Source: Bilabrum cf. latius (lineage: Eukaryota; Bigyra: Bicosoecida; Bigyra; Bicosoecida). From it: a stretch of 64,000 nucleotides of DNA. The stretch is from assembly GCA_965178125.1 (NCBI GenBank), contig OZ237768.1, forward strand, positions 434,001-498,000, in the 5' to 3' direction. The notes under the pieces are model-generated. The model saw nothing but the letters and a program-made list of their open reading frames with translations, was not told the origin of the DNA and did not search any database. A program made the position numbers and the translations under genes. This document shows, in pieces, positions 12,601 through 24,691 of this stretch; position 1 is the first letter of the stretch; each line of letters begins with the position of its first letter.

Positions 12601-15600
12601 TTACGACCTTCATGTTCATGTGCATCTGCCTTGGGGGCATCAACAGGCACCGAGCGCGACACGATACTCTTTGGGGTACCTGCACTGTCTTTCACCTCAG
12701 GCTGGGCCTCCGCTGATACAATTTTGCTACTACCCAAGTCGCCGATGGACTCATTAGACGTTGGAGAGGCTGCAGTTTCCACGTCGGTCGCTTTGGCCGT
12801 GTCGTTCTCTGAGCCTACGGATGCACGAGAGGTCTCAATGGCCGGCCCGCTGCCACTCTCAGATTCGCCACCATGATGGGCTTCAGAAGACGTCGCAGCT
12901 TCAATTTGGGCTGAAGCTTCTCTTGAATTCTCACGCTCCCCACAAGTGCTGGTAGCATCGCCTTTGTGAACCCGATCCACGGGTGTTGGTACGCTGCCAG
13001 TAGTCTCAACGATGGTGCTTTCATCTACCCCTTGCCCCGCACAAGGGGTGCTATCACCACCGCTAGGCTCCACGGGATCTGACGACCCTGCGTCACCGGG
13101 CACACAAAGATCGGCCGGTTCGCTCGCCTGGCCGGATTCGGCGCCTCCATGCAGATCTACCTCTGCTTCTTGTTCCTGTGGCTGCTCCTCGTGGGTGAGT
13201 GATATGCTTCCTGCAGCGATAGCAGTGGTATCCTGTTGGCCGCCATTCTGGCTGTCAACCTGCTGCATTTGCTCCTGCCTGTGCTCCTTCATCACTAGGG
13301 GCCGGTCGGCACCCGTTCTTTCCTCTTGCACATCGGGGTGCAGACCATGCTCCGATTCAACAGCGGAAGCTGCTGTGTCTATGCCGCGTTGCTCTACCTC
13401 CGCACGGACAGGTGCACTTGTGTCAGCATTCGACTACCCCTCCATGGCTCTCATTTGAGAAACGTCATCCTATTCCTTATCCTGGTACTGCTCCTCTAGA
13501 ATATCTTCCCGAGCGACAGCCTCGGCTGCTTCGATCGACTTGCGGATGAACTTGCGCCTGGTCGCGTGTGCGCGACCAAGCCATTGCACGAACCCGCCCA
13601 ACGCAGCCACGAGCTGCTGCGGGGACACATCGGCCGGTGTGCCTTGCCCGCCAGACGCATGACCCCCACCATCGCCGCCGTCAGCCGATCCACCGGTGGA
13701 CTATTTCCCTTTGGCGCGGTCGATGCTATCGATGTCGCAGCCGTGGCTGCCTGCAGCCCGCCTGACTTCCTCGTCCTCCAGCGCATCCTGCACCACGATC
13801 TTCTTGGCGCCCTCGTCCAACGACTCCCAGAACGCGTCGATGGCGGTGTCCTGACTCGTGATGCCGCTCATCGTGGCCAGCACTGCCTTAGTCCTAGCAG
13901 GCAAACGGTCGATGTGCGTGTACCATGCTTCGAACGAAGACCGCATCATGCGGCAGCTTGGGTCCGAGGCTGACAGCTACAGCGGACGAGGCACAGGGAC
14001 GCCGGCCGCGCCTGCCTCGGCCGCAATCTGCGTGTCCTCCACCGCCTGCGTCAGCTCGAGCAGTTGTTCCCTGGAAGTGAGGCTCTCCCAGGCCACGACG
14101 AAGTCGTTGAGCATCGTGCGGTCGGCACCAGTGCTCCTGCCGCTCTCCTCCTTCTCTTTCCCATCGCCCTCGTTCAACTCGCTCGTGTGCCGCGCCGGAC
14201 CGTCAACTCGTCCACCCGTCCCGCCGATCCCGCGGCCAGCACTCGTCACAGCTCCCCGGCCTCTCCGTGCCCGCCGAACGTCACCTCCATTTCCCTCAGC
14301 CTCACCCTGGCTCGGACCAAAATGCCTCACGAATAGATCGGAGTCGTCGGGCAGCTCCATTGATCGCAGCATCATGCTAGCACCCCACACGTCAGAGTTG
14401 ATCGTGCTCATCCTGAGTGGGACCCTGCCCGCACTACCGTGCGATGCACCTGCCTGCTCGGCCTCCCGCCGATGCCGGACCATGAGCCGACGCTCCTCCT
14501 CCTCCCTGGCTTTCTGATTCCGGTTCCACTCCACGGGGGTCGACTCATCCGTCGGCGGTGCAACGAGGGAAGCAGAGGTGCCGCCCGCCGGGGTGGGCAC
14601 ACCCACGGCCCCTGCGTACTCGGACACGGCCTGGATCGGCGAAGGGGAGCGATCGCGAAGGCGCTGCCTTTGCGTATTGGAACGGACGCCTGCGCCCGAC
14701 AATGCGTGCCCGTCTAGCGAACCTTCGCTGTCCGATCCCGCAGAGGAAAACCCGCTGGCGATCAGCTGTGCAGACTCCGGTGCCGGTGCCGGGGCAGGGG
14801 CAGCTCCGCGCATCCCTTCCCCCAGTCGGCTTGCAACGCTGCTGTCCATGGAAGCGGCGATGGAGGACTGCTTCAGCGGAAGGCTGGTTCGCCTCTGGCT
14901 TCGGGCTCGCTTGCTTTCGCTGACTCCTGCTGTGATCACGACGCGCAAGGTCGCCGGATCTGCCCCTGCCGCGATTGCCTCGGCGGCTCGTTTTTCGGCC
15001 CGCAGTGTGTCCATTTCGGGGGCTAGAACCAGGCTTACAGTGCTCTTTGGCAGGGCAACTGGCTAGCCAGAAGATGCTTGTCCAGAAGCACCTGCGGCCT
15101 GCTGACTTGCTCGGTGACACACACTGGCTGGCGGTCGCCGACGGCGTCCTCTTCTCGGCCCAACTGTTGACTGCTAGCCTTTCTCTGATACTGGCGTCGA
15201 CGTGGCATGCAGCGAGCCTTCGTACCAGCGTTCAGAGAGCTCTGCATCGCTCATCGACGCGAGTGAGGCGGACTGCTTCAAGTTCAGGTTCCCCTTTGCG
15301 GCCTTGGAAGCAACTTCCGATCTAAACAATTGCTTGTCGTGTACTTGCGACTCGGCAGTGCCTGTCCTGCTTCCATTACCCCTCTAATGAGCATAGAAGG
15401 CACCTATTCCGCCCGATGGCGTCATGCTATCAAGCTACCAACCGCCCGGGGTGTCCAAACGATCCACCAGGGATGGCACCAAACTAATAAGATTTGGTGT
15501 TGCCCTATTGTCGACCCGATCAACTCCAGGTCTGCGAGCTGACCGCTTACCCTTGGCAGAGGGCACCTAAAACGTGTCCGTTGGAGCTCTCGTAGCTGCT

Positions 15601-15722
15601 GCTGCTAGCTCAGCCCAATTTATACCCACATCCGACCCATAGTCAGGATCACTTAGTGCTGCAGTTAGTATTTCAGTTCTTTTTACGCGTGAGCCGCCTT
15701 CGGGGCCGTCTGAACTGTCCAT
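3630..15722 (-). CDS. Giant 4,030-aa low-complexity protein, intronless, TAG read as sense
   Basis: One minus-strand frame runs from ATG 15722 to TGA 3630. It has no TAA or TGA but about thirty TAG codons (for example 13977, 13701, 12381, 12003, 10980, 10518, 8979, 8517, 8130, 7470, 5718, 4368). I checked that every shorter open segment and every gap between them is in the same frame. The start is MDSSDGPEGGSRVKR, with an in-frame TGA just upstream. The protein is rich in Ser, Pro, Gly, Ala, Glu and Arg and looks largely disordered. It has Glu-Pro repeats near 8550-8650, a duplicated MRSSKGGAPSD unit near 6600-6690, a polyGln tract near 5920, and basic Trp/Arg helical stretches (RRWDAFRRWYQARERS near 9520) that recall Sfi1-like or scaffold helices. 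No enzyme motif was recognised. A scaffold or cytoskeletal role is only a guess. Confidence 0.75.
5901..5936 (-). repeat. Polyglutamine tract written with TAG, CAG and CAA
   Basis: Inside the giant frame the sequence after MAHL reads TAG TAG TAG, seven CAG, CAA, CAG, then Leu-Gln-Gln. Trinucleotide expansion with C/T interchange at the first position is the simplest origin, and it places TAG in a glutamine run. Confidence 0.85.
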
Positions 15723-16364
15723 TGCCTGAGGACACTATCGAAATAAGATTCAGTGCGGTCCTCTCGATCTCAAGTGCAGGTCGAACTTGATTTCATTCCA
15801 ATTTTGTGTAATGAGGGAAATTGCCTTATCTTGGCCTCGCGAGCGTACTACTAGTACGGCTACCTTTACTGCGATCTCGTCACGGGCCGTACCGGCGGTA
15901 GGGTCCACGTTGAGGCTGCAACCGGTGCTCCCTTCTGGCTGCACAATCAAGCCATTGTGAATGACACCATCTCGCGCAGCCATGATACTGCCATTCGGGT
16001 GTTAGTTCGATTTCATACGAAGCATAACCCCTTGTGAACACGGTTAGACCCATGTGATGTTGCACCTGAACCTGTCGGAATATCTCCGCAGATGGTATTA
16101 AGGAGACAGAGTCTGATTCGTTGTTGACGTCAAATGAGATGATAAGCGTCTGTGCGATGAGGATGTCATGGATTGAAGTGACTTGTAACGAGTGGGCTTC
16201 ACTTGAAGCAGTGACTCTTGCAATCATTTCAATTCGAGCCCTTGGCGAGACATATCGCATGCGTCCACACAGAAAAAAAAGAGGGCAAGAGCGATCTGTG
16301 CCATGATGAGGATGAGCCCCACCCGAGCTTTCACGACCGCCGAACAACCATCTCAGAGGCTCAT
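15723..16364. other. Intergenic; holds 3'-flank repeat of the lectin array
   Basis: No gene is supported here. From about 16060 to 16300 lies a block (starting CACCTGAACCTGTCGGAATA, then CTCCGCAGATGG) that recurs downstream of other lectin copies near 18175, 22345, 54048 and 56090. The lectin duplications therefore carried their 3' flank with them. Confidence 0.6.
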
Positions 16365-18014
16365 TTATTTCTGCGAGTGGGACACATAATCGAACACATT
16401 CTCGAACTTGGACAACGGGTATCCCTCGGGTCGACTGTCGCCATACGCCTCCCAGATATAGGTGAGAGTAGCCTGCTGGAGCAAAACCGAGCTATGCTCA
16501 TCCATCTCCAACGCCCTGGCCGTGGGCTGCATGTAGGACGTGTCGATGCTCCACAGGTACGCCCCGCTGTCCATGTCAACGAGAGCTAGATCTCCCGCGC
16601 GGTCGCACTCCTCCCCCGTGATGAATAGTGCGCACTTCTGGGCCTTGCCCCGGGTATCCGTCTTCCAATTGATGTTCCCATTCCCATTCGTCTGCACCAG
16701 GTTGCAGTCGTCCTGCACAATCAGAGAAGCCTTGTCATGGCCCTTCACCCGGAGCGACTGCCCCATGGCCAGCACCTCATCGTCCCATAGATGGTGACCC
16801 TGGGCGGCAGGTCGCTCAGCAAGCGCCTTGAGGTCGCAGCGAGGAGCCCACCCATTGATGGCTGCCTGCAGCGCCGCCGTCTTGAGACCATTGCCGAAGG
16901 TCTTGTCGTCGTCAGGACTGATCAGATCTTCCGACCCCGCAGACCACGCGATCGCACCTCCCTGCTGGAACAGGATGGCATTCCCATCCCCCTGCAGACG
17001 AAGGGTGTCTGCACCCGGGTGCATCAGCGAGGCAGGCACCCGCCAGATGTACTGCCCGGAGGCGCTGTCCACGATGGCCAGATCGCCGTGGGTGTCGCAC
17101 CCGTCCCCCGTGATGACGAGTGCGCACTTCCCCTCGGTACCCTTGGCTGCCGTGTTGGTCGCAAAGCGCGCCTTGCCCTCTCGGTACACCACCAGGTTGC
17201 AGTCTCCCTGCATGCGCAGCTCGGACCACACCCCCGCCCTCAAGGCGGCCCCGGCTCGCAGCACCTGCCCCGAAGACAGCACGTCGCCGCCAGTCACTTG
17301 GTGGTACGATGATTCCAGGGCCCCTGCATCGCAGTGCAGACTGTGCACGTCCTCCCGCACCTACAGATCGAAGTGGAGGAACCCTCCACTGTTCTATTTC
17401 TCATCTTGTTTGGTGCTCCACAGCGGCTACCCGCCTTCCTGAAGGAGAACGGCATTGCCGTCCCCTTGGACCACAAACGTGTCTACCTTAGGCGTGAAGA
17501 TAGAGGATTGCACCCGCCAAAGGTATTTGCCCGTTTCTGTGTCGATGATGGCCAGGTCTCCCTGCGTGCTGCATGATGCATCCGTCATGAGCAGCGCACA
17601 GTGGTCGGCGGGATGCTCCTCGGGGTTGCCCTGGGTGAACGAATCCCACTCGCCATTGCCATCGACAAAAAGTTTGCAGTCAGCCCGGAGCTACATCTTC
17701 GTCGAACCCTTGGACAAGGCATTATCGGGCTTGTCGGTGGCGGAAAGCAGAACCTCGCCTCTCCGAAGCCTGTCGCCCTCTGCCGGCTTCCTCGCGGCCA
17801 AGGCGCTCACATCGCAGGAGAATGCATCAACTTTGTCAGAATCTGGGTTTGCATGCCAAATGTTGTCGCCCCGGAACCAGCTGCTGGGGATGAACCTGGT
17901 CAACGACGTAGAGCCAGTGCTGCGAAGGTGCTGCTGGCCTTGTGCTCGTCGCCCGTTCACACTGACCGCCGAGCATGCGATGAGAGCTATCGAAGTAGAA
18001 ACAATTGATCGCAT
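16365..18014 (-). CDS. Secreted bulb-type (GNA-like) lectin, copy A
   Basis: 549 aa, ATG 18014 to TAA 16365, intronless. The N-terminus is a signal peptide (MRSIVSTSIALIACSAVSVNG). Several B_lectin mannose-binding motifs of the QxDxNxVxY type are visible: QGDGNAVLL, QGDCNLVVY (exact match), QGDGNAILF and QDDCNLVQT, arranged as about three tandem beta-prism domains with paired cysteines (CALLMTDASC, CALVITGDGC, CALFITGEEC). In-frame TAGs replace W, Q or E of paralogues, for example in EGG-TAG-PLWST versus EGAQLLWST. Expected role: extracellular or surface binding of mannose-containing glycans. Same orientation as copies C to F, so it belongs to a tandem array. Confidence 0.85.
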
Positions 18015-18403
18015 GCCTGCAAGTCTGAGTTTGATGCGACCGTGAGTTCCGAACTAAATGCAGCCGCGCGCGTCAGCAGACCTGAGAGAGGAGGGGGGGG
18101 CATGGGGGGACTCCGTCGGACATGCCAGTGGGGGGGGGGCACGGGGGGCCCCCGGGGACACCTTCCTCAATCATGCACCTGAACCTGTCGAAATATCTCC
18201 GCAGATGGATTGAAGTGACTTGTAGCGAGTGGGCTTTATTGAAAGCGGTGGCTCTTGCAATCATTTCGATTCGAGCCCTTTGCGAGACATAGACTATAGC
18301 ATGCATCCACACAGAGCCTGTGACAGAGGGCGAGAGCGGTCTGTGTCATGATGAGGATGAGCACCACCCGAGCTTTCAAGACTGCCGAACATAAACAACC
18401 CAC
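18015..18403. repeat. Lectin-array spacer with duplicated 3'-flank block and G-runs
   Basis: Runs of G (about 18090-18150) precede a block at about 18175-18330 that is nearly identical to those at 16060, 54048 and 56090. No coding sequence is supported. Confidence 0.6.
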
Positions 18404-19077
18404 TCAGAGGCTCATTTGTTTCTGCGACTTGAGTACATAATCGAACACATCCTCGAACCTGGGCACCGGGTATCCCTCTGGTTGACTGTCGCCATCCGAC
18501 TGCCAGAAATAGGAGAAAGTAGCCTGCTGGCGTATGATCAGGGACGAATCCCAAATCTCCATCACCCTAGCCGTGGGCTGCATGAAGGACGTGTCGATGC
18601 TCCACAGGTACGCCCCACTGTCCATGTCCACCAGAGCTAGATCTCCCGCGCGGTCGCACTCCTCCCCTGTGATGAATAGTGCGCACTTCTGGGCATTGCC
18701 CCGGGTATCCGTCTTCCAGTTGATGTTCCCATTCCCATTCGTCTGCACCAGGTTGCAGTCGTCCTGCACAATCAGAGAAGCCTTGTCATGGCCCTTCACC
18801 CGGAGCGACTGCCCCATGGCCAGCACCTCATCGTCCCACAGATAGTATCCCTGGGCGGCAGGTCGCTCAGCAAGCGCCTTGAGGTCGCAGCGAGGAGCCC
18901 ACCCATTGATGGCTGCCTGCAGCGCCACCGTCTTGAGACCATTGCCGATCGCAGCACCTGCTTCGGAAACAGCACGTCGCCGCCGGTCACTTGTTGGTAC
19001 GACGACTTCAGAGCCCCTGCATCGCACTACAGACTGTGCACGTCCTCCCACACCTCCAGATCGAAGTGGAGGTACCC
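18404..19077 (-). pseudogene. Broken lectin copy B (C-terminal part, internal deletion)
   Basis: On the minus strand the sequence encodes the lectin third domain and C-terminus (INGWAPRCDLKALAERPA to DVFDYVLKSQK). It is preceded by a fragment of the middle domain (HFDLEVWEDVHSL to LFPKQVLR). About 390 bp between RAGAAL and DDKTFG are missing, and the signal peptide and first domain are absent. The usual TAA has become CAA, so the frame ends at TGA 18404. It abuts the oppositely oriented fragment at 19078. Confidence 0.75.
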
Positions 19078-19993
19078 TCCCCTGCGAGCCGGAGCCGCCC
19101 TGAGGGCGGGCAAGGGGGAGGGGGCCGAGCTGCGCATGCAGGGAGACTGCAACCTGGTGGTGTACCGAGAGGGCAAGGCGCGCTTTGCGGCCAACACGGC
19201 GGGCAAGGGTACCGAGGCGAAGTGCGCACTCGTCATCACGGGGGATGGATGCGACACCAAGGGCGACCCGGCCATCGTCGACAGCGCCTCCGGGCAGTAC
19301 ATCTGGCGGGTGCCTGCCTCGCTGATGGACCCGGGTGCAGACACCTTTCGTCTGCAGGGGGACAGGAATGCCACCCTGCACCAGCAGTGGGGTGCGATCG
19401 CGTGGTCTGCAGGGTCGGAAGACCTGGATAGTCCTTACGACGACGAGACCTTCGGCAATGGTCTCAAGACGGTGGCGCTGCAGGCGGCCATCAATGGGTG
19501 GGCTCCTCGCTGCGACCCCAAGGCGCTTGCTAAGCGACCTGCCGCCCGGGGGCACCATCTGTGGGACGATGAGGTGCTGGCCATGGGGCAGTCGCTCCGG
19601 AAGGCCTCTCTGACGGTGCAGGACGACTGCAACCTGGTGGAGATTAATAGGCATGGAGACATCAACTGGAAGACGAATACCCGGGGCAAGGCCCAGAAGT
19701 GCGCACTCGTCATCGCGGGGGAGGAGTGCGACCGCGCGGGAGATCTCGCTCTCGTGGACATGGACAGCGGGGCGTACCTGTGGAGCATTGACACGTACTA
19801 CATGTAGCCCACGGCCAGGATGTTGAAGCTAAACGACAACCACATCGCCCTGCGCCAGCAGGCTACGCTTCGGAATGTCTGGATGTCGGATGAGCACGCG
19901 GCCTCTTCCAGCTCTCCGCCGCCCCCTGAGGGATACCCGCAGGCACGGTTTGAGAAGGCGTTTACTTATCTGGGCGAGTCTCAGAAAGAATAA
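19078..19993 (+). pseudogene. Inverted 5'-truncated lectin copy B'
   Basis: The plus-strand frame starts abruptly at the lectin middle domain (LRAGAALRAGKGEG) and runs to a normal C-terminus and TAA at 19991 (EKAFTYLGESQKE), with one in-frame TAG at 19805. It lacks a start codon, signal peptide and first domain. Together with 18404-19077 it forms a head-to-head inversion. It could be expressed only if a new promoter or exon were supplied. Confidence 0.75.
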
Positions 19994-20498
19994 AGGGGGT
20001 GTTATTGTTCCATTGTTCCATGTCTTAACGTGGATGTGGCGCTGAAGCGGGCTTTGGCATGCGTCAACGGTCGGGTGATGACCAGGGGTCCTGCCATTTA
20101 AGGTCTCAAGTGCCAAAATCGGTAAGTGGTACTTAACTGGTAACCAGTTAAGGTCTGAAAATGCGTAAAAATTTTACCAGTTACCGTTCAAATTTCAAAA
20201 AAATCTTCTAGGCTCCTGCGAGCTCACATTCACGCACAAAACAACCCCAAGGTGGCTATACTGGGCGTTCATGGCCAGACCATGCCTCCCACGGGCTACA
20301 AGGCGTGTAAAGGCGGCTCAGCCCAGCTGTGCTAGACCGTCAACGACTCGACGCAGTATGGGGTATTCTCCGAAGCAAGGGCTGTAGAAACTTCCTGCCA
20401 GGTGCAGGCAGGGCAACAACTGAGCGATCCTCGCCCGCTTCTGCGTTGTACACGTTTCAGGCCTTTGATCGGGGTACACAGCCACCGTGCGGTGGCCG

Positions 20499-20960
20499 TC
20501 ACATTGTTTGCTGAAGCTGCTGCCTTGGCCTGCAGCCGCAATAGCCACACGCTAGCTAGGCCCAGGTTGAAGTTCTCGGCCTGAATGCCCGCTCGATGGA
20601 CTTGGGCTTCTTGGGCTTGTCTGCCCCCAGGGGGTTTCCAGCTGCACCTTTCATAAGCTGCTTGGCAGCTGTCACTTCTTTGCGGTCCTTCCTGCCCCGC
20701 TCGTACGCATCAGGTGGGTGCATGATTCGTAGGGTCCCCGCGTCCAGAACGTAGACAATGCCAGGGCAGGAGCTCAGAATGCACCACTCGGAGTTCAAGA
20801 TGAACCATACTGCGCCAAAACAGCGGGACACCTTGGTCTCACCGAGTGCTTTCTTGATCTTTATGCCGAGGGCCTTGGTCTTGTCCAGGATTCCTCCGGG
20901 CCGCTTCAGATCGTATCGCCTGCGCAGTGCACACCATGCAGCATGCAGGACCTTTTCAGC
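20499..20960 (-). CDS. Unidentified open frame, start uncertain
   Basis: An open minus-strand frame ends at TGA 20499 and contains one in-frame TAG at 20556. It has protein-like composition (VLHAAWCALRRRYDLKRPG, IKIKKALGETK, DAYERGRKDRKEV). No ATG start could be fixed. It lies inside the possible transposon and may be a decayed element gene. Confidence 0.3.
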
Positions 20961-21699
20961 TGGGATACAAAGTTGGAAAATGCAGCTGCAGCCATATTGT
21001 GGTTGATCGTCATGCTTCCTCTTTACTCTCGTTCGGCGTGGTAGTCGCCACTGGCAGCGTCGGCGAGCCGACTTTCACCCAGCACTGTTCCTGATCCTCT
21101 TCTCCACAATCTGGGTGACCGACCGGGATACCCCCTTCCGAGCACTTGAACGTAGCAATGCAAGCTGGATATTAATGCTCGCTGCATCGTCAGTGCGGGG
21201 TGATACACGTGCAAAGGGGTTTAGTTCATCGAGGCCGCGCGTGCCACCCAGCTGGTTCCTTGGCAATGTCTTGACCAGCACACTGATGCATTGTGGGTCC
21301 TTGTGACTCAGTTGAGTCGTCTGTGCTATAGTGAAGCTCTTTTGGAGCTTGCTTGGTCCTCCTGCCCATGTGCTTCCCTCCTGCGGTAGTACGTGGCGAG
21401 CACGATTCAAACTTAGGCATCTCGTACCCGCCTACGCAGGGCCAATTGGTACAAATAAACACCAACATCAAACATATACATCATACTAATATACTTTACA
21501 CTTACTTGTAGGCCTATTTCTTTGGTTTTGTGTTGGAAAAATGAGGTTTACCAGTTGATGCCAGAGTGTACGCGCAACCTAGTCTCGTAAACAATCAGAC
21601 ATGGCAAGACCTGACAAAGCTGTGCCTGTGCGCGACCCTTGACCGGACTGGCCGGGGCTGGGAAGAGCACGTGCACTACTCCGCCAAAAATTACCCAAT

Positions 21700-21860
21700 C
21701 TCCGCCCCTCTCCTGAACACAGAGAGGGTATGCGCGTCATCGCGAGCAATCCGTTGGCTCGGTCGCACCTTCCCGGTCGCAACCGCCACCGGAACCCAAA
21801 CGAGGCATTCACGCGCTCCCACTCTGGCATCAACACCGAACCCCATCCGGCGTTAGGATC
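21700..21860. repeat. Interspersed repeat also inserted in a viral gene
   Basis: The end of this stretch (CATCAACACCGAACCCCATC followed by CGGCGTTAG, 21826-21856) is almost the same as 28620-28653 inside the viral BspA gene. Upstream segments also align loosely (GAGGG-ATGC, GTCGCAACC). This points to a short dispersed repeat family. Confidence 0.5.
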
Positions 21861-22380
21861 ATAACGTGCGAGCACGCCGAAATTCGTACCAGTTAAGCCA
21901 AAAAAGCGTATGGTAATTGGCAGCACCCCTGGTGATGACTCACTGATGAGCCTGGTGAAGCCGCGTGGAAATCGACGCTTTATGGCGAAGGGGCAGCGGG
22001 ACCCCCCTACCGAAAGTTTATCTATGGACTCAACCGTTTTCGCCAGGGGCCTCATGGCCGGCGGACTTGATGCCCGGGTTGATGCAGGCACCATGGCCGG
22101 ACTTCGGATTGCAATGTTATCCACTTACTTTATCCACTTAATCAATCGACTGGAACCTTCCCCTAGATAACCACCATCTAGGTTGCATTTGCTTACTACA
22201 CAAGGTGGCGGATTAGATCAACTGATCTGGTCCTATTGTCTTGCTAGCAAGCTCTCGCTTGGTACTCTTGTATGCTTCTTTGTTGTAATTTGTGAGTGCT
22301 GGTTATGGCATGACTCAGTGATGAGCATGTCGATGCTGATGTTGCACCTGAACCTGTCGGAATAACTCCGCAGATGGATT

Positions 22381-23056
22381 AAAGGCCCTCGAGATCGTCG
22401 CTGCCAGAGCGATACCAGGCACCTGTAAAGGCAGGCGGAGCACGAAAGCTGTCTTGGAGCTGCGCGCAGATGCCCGATCCAGCCACCGTCCGCCACAGTC
22501 CCCAGCCCCGGATCAGCCCAGGTAGTGCCAGCCCATGCGCAGCCAACTGCCTCGAAACGGCCTTGCCCGCCGCCCCCTCGTCAAGCTCCAGCCGGGCCCG
22601 GAAAGCCATCCCGTGGCGAGCCAACCAGCACGCGCGGCCGGGGTCACGTCCACTTTGGCTTCCGAGAGCGTCTGTTGTTCCTGGCAAGAGCTTGCGAGTG
22701 GGCACAGTCGGAATACGTTGATAGTTCGGCAGGTATTGTTTATCGTTCGGCAGAGTCCCCGACGGTCGCTGCAATTGCTGCCAGTTCATTTGCACATTTG
22801 CACGGTGCAGGCGCTGAGACACTACTGATCGGGAATGTACGGACCAATATAAAAAAGAGCAAAGTACCCGTGCCCGAGCCAAACCTTCGGCTCGGGTACG
22901 GCCGCCGTCCGTTCGGTCCGCCACGTCCCCAGGGTGCAGCCGCGGCGCCATTGGCAGCGGGGGAGGAGAGCCAGAGCGGCCCGCGTCATGCCGTGTAAGC
23001 TTCGTTGGTATTGCGCGCCAACCGTGCTTTTACGACGGCCAGCCATAGACTCCACC
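22381..23056. other. Intergenic, nothing recognised
   Basis: Moderately GC-rich sequence that starts within a truncated copy of the lectin 3'-flank block (22340-22380). Open frames exist on both strands but none has a convincing start, motif or composition. Confidence 0.4.
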
Positions 23057-24691
23057 TCATGCATCCTGGGAGTCGTTTAGATAACTGAACATATCATCGA
23101 ACTTTTCATTCTCCTCCGAGTGAGCGTACGATTCGTGACACGTACTCCAGATATCATAGTACGTACCTTCCTGGGAGAGCATCAGGTGAGACCAAAGATA
23201 CAGCACCCTGGCCGTGGGCCGCATGTAGGACGTGTCAATGCTCCACAGGTACGCCCCGCTGTCCATGTCCACGAGAGCGAGATCTCCCGCGCGGTCGCAC
23301 TCCTCCCCCGTGATGACGAGTGCGCACTTCTGGGCCTTGCCATGGGTGTCCGTCTTCCAGTAGATATTCCCATGCCCATCCGTCTCCACCAGGTTGCAGT
23401 CGTCCTGCACCGTCAGAGAGGCCTTGCCGTCTTCCCAAGGCTGGAGCGACTGCCCCATGGCCAGCACCTCATCTTCCCAAAGATGGTATCCCTGGGCGGC
23501 AGGTCGCTCAGCAAGCGCCTTGGGGTCGCAGCGAGGAGCCCACCCATTGATGGCCGCCTGCAGCGCCGCCGTCTTGAGACCATTGCCGAAGGTCTTGTCG
23601 TCCTCAGGACTATCCAGGTCTTCCGACCCAGCAGACCACACGATCGCACCTCCCTGCTGGAACAGGACGGCATTCCCGTCCCCCTGCAGACGAAGGGTGT
23701 CTGCACCCGGGTGCATCAGCGAGGTAGGCACCCGCCAGATGTACTGCCCGGAGGCGCTGTCCACGATGGCCAGGTCGCCGTTGGTGTCGCACCCGTCCCC
23801 CGTGATGACGAGTGCGCACTTCCCCTCGGTACCCTTGTCCCTCGTGTGGGTCGCAAACCGCGCCTTGCCCTCTCGGTACACCACCAGGTTGCAGTCTCCC
23901 TGCATGTGCAGCTCGACACCCTCGCCCGCCTTTAAGGCGGCCCCGGCTCGCAGCACCTGCCCCGGAGACAGCACGTCGCCGTCGATCACTTGGTGGTACG
24001 ATGATTCCAGGGCAGCTACATCGCACTGCAGACTGTGCACGTCCTCCCGCACCTACAGATCGAAGTGGAGGTATCCGCCACGGGGGTTCGGATTCATAAA
24101 ATCTTGTTTGGTGCTCCACAGCAGCTGCGCGCCTTCCTGAAGGAGAACGGCATTGCCGTCCCCCTGGACCAGAAACGTGTCCACCTCGGGTGTGAAGACA
24201 GAGGATTGTATCCGCCAGATGTACTTGCCAGTATCCGTGTGGATGATGGCCAGGTCTCCCTGCGTGCTGCACGATGCATCCGTCAAGACCAGCGCGCAGT
24301 GGCCTGCAACCTTGTGCTCAAGGGTGTTCGTGACGACTGAATCAATGATCAGCCTGCAGTCATTTCGGAGCCATGCCTACGACTCAGCATTGGTCAAGGC
24401 GTTGAGCGGGTCGGTGGCGGAATGCAGAATCTCGCCTCTCCGGAGCCTGTCGCCATTTGCCGGCTTCCTCGCGGCCAAGGCGCTCACATTGCAGGACAAC
24501 TTGTCAAGTTTGTCAGAATCCGGGTGTGCATTCCAAATGTCGCGGCTCTGGCTGCTACTGCTGGCGTGAACCGAGGCCGACAACGTGGAGCCAGCGCTGC
24601 GAAGGTGCTGCTGGCCTTTTGCTCGTCGCCCGTGCACACTGACCTCCAAGCAGGCGACGAGAGCCATCAAAGTAGAAACTATTAATCGCAT
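23057..24691 (-). CDS. Secreted bulb-type lectin, copy C
   Basis: 544 aa from ATG 24691 to TGA 23057. Signal peptide MRLIVSTLMALVACLEVSVHG. The B_lectin motifs QGDGNAVLL, QGDCNLVVY, QGDGNAVLF and QDDCNLVET are present, with the same three-domain layout as copy A. In-frame TAGs occur at 24377 and 24053. The C-terminal tail after SYMRPTARVL is quite different from the other paralogues. It is the closest relative of the copy that the virus interrupted (shared NAHPDSDKLDKLSCNV). Confidence 0.85.

Larger units (their letters stand above)
20132..21897. mobile_element. Possible DNA transposon remnant with short terminal repeats
   Basis: CTTAACTGGTA at 20132 matches, inverted, TACCAGTTAAG at 21887. 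The left end is itself a near-palindrome (CTTAACTGG-TAA-CCAGTTAAG). The interval separates two lectin copies, which otherwise follow a tandem pattern. No clear target duplication or recognisable transposase was seen, so this is tentative. Confidence 0.3.

Noticed and set aside
16540-17442. Plus-strand frames opposite lectin genes (also 23120-24140, 54641-55590)
   Set aside because: Antisense shadows: they repeat in every lectin copy because the genes are paralogous, and show no domain pattern.
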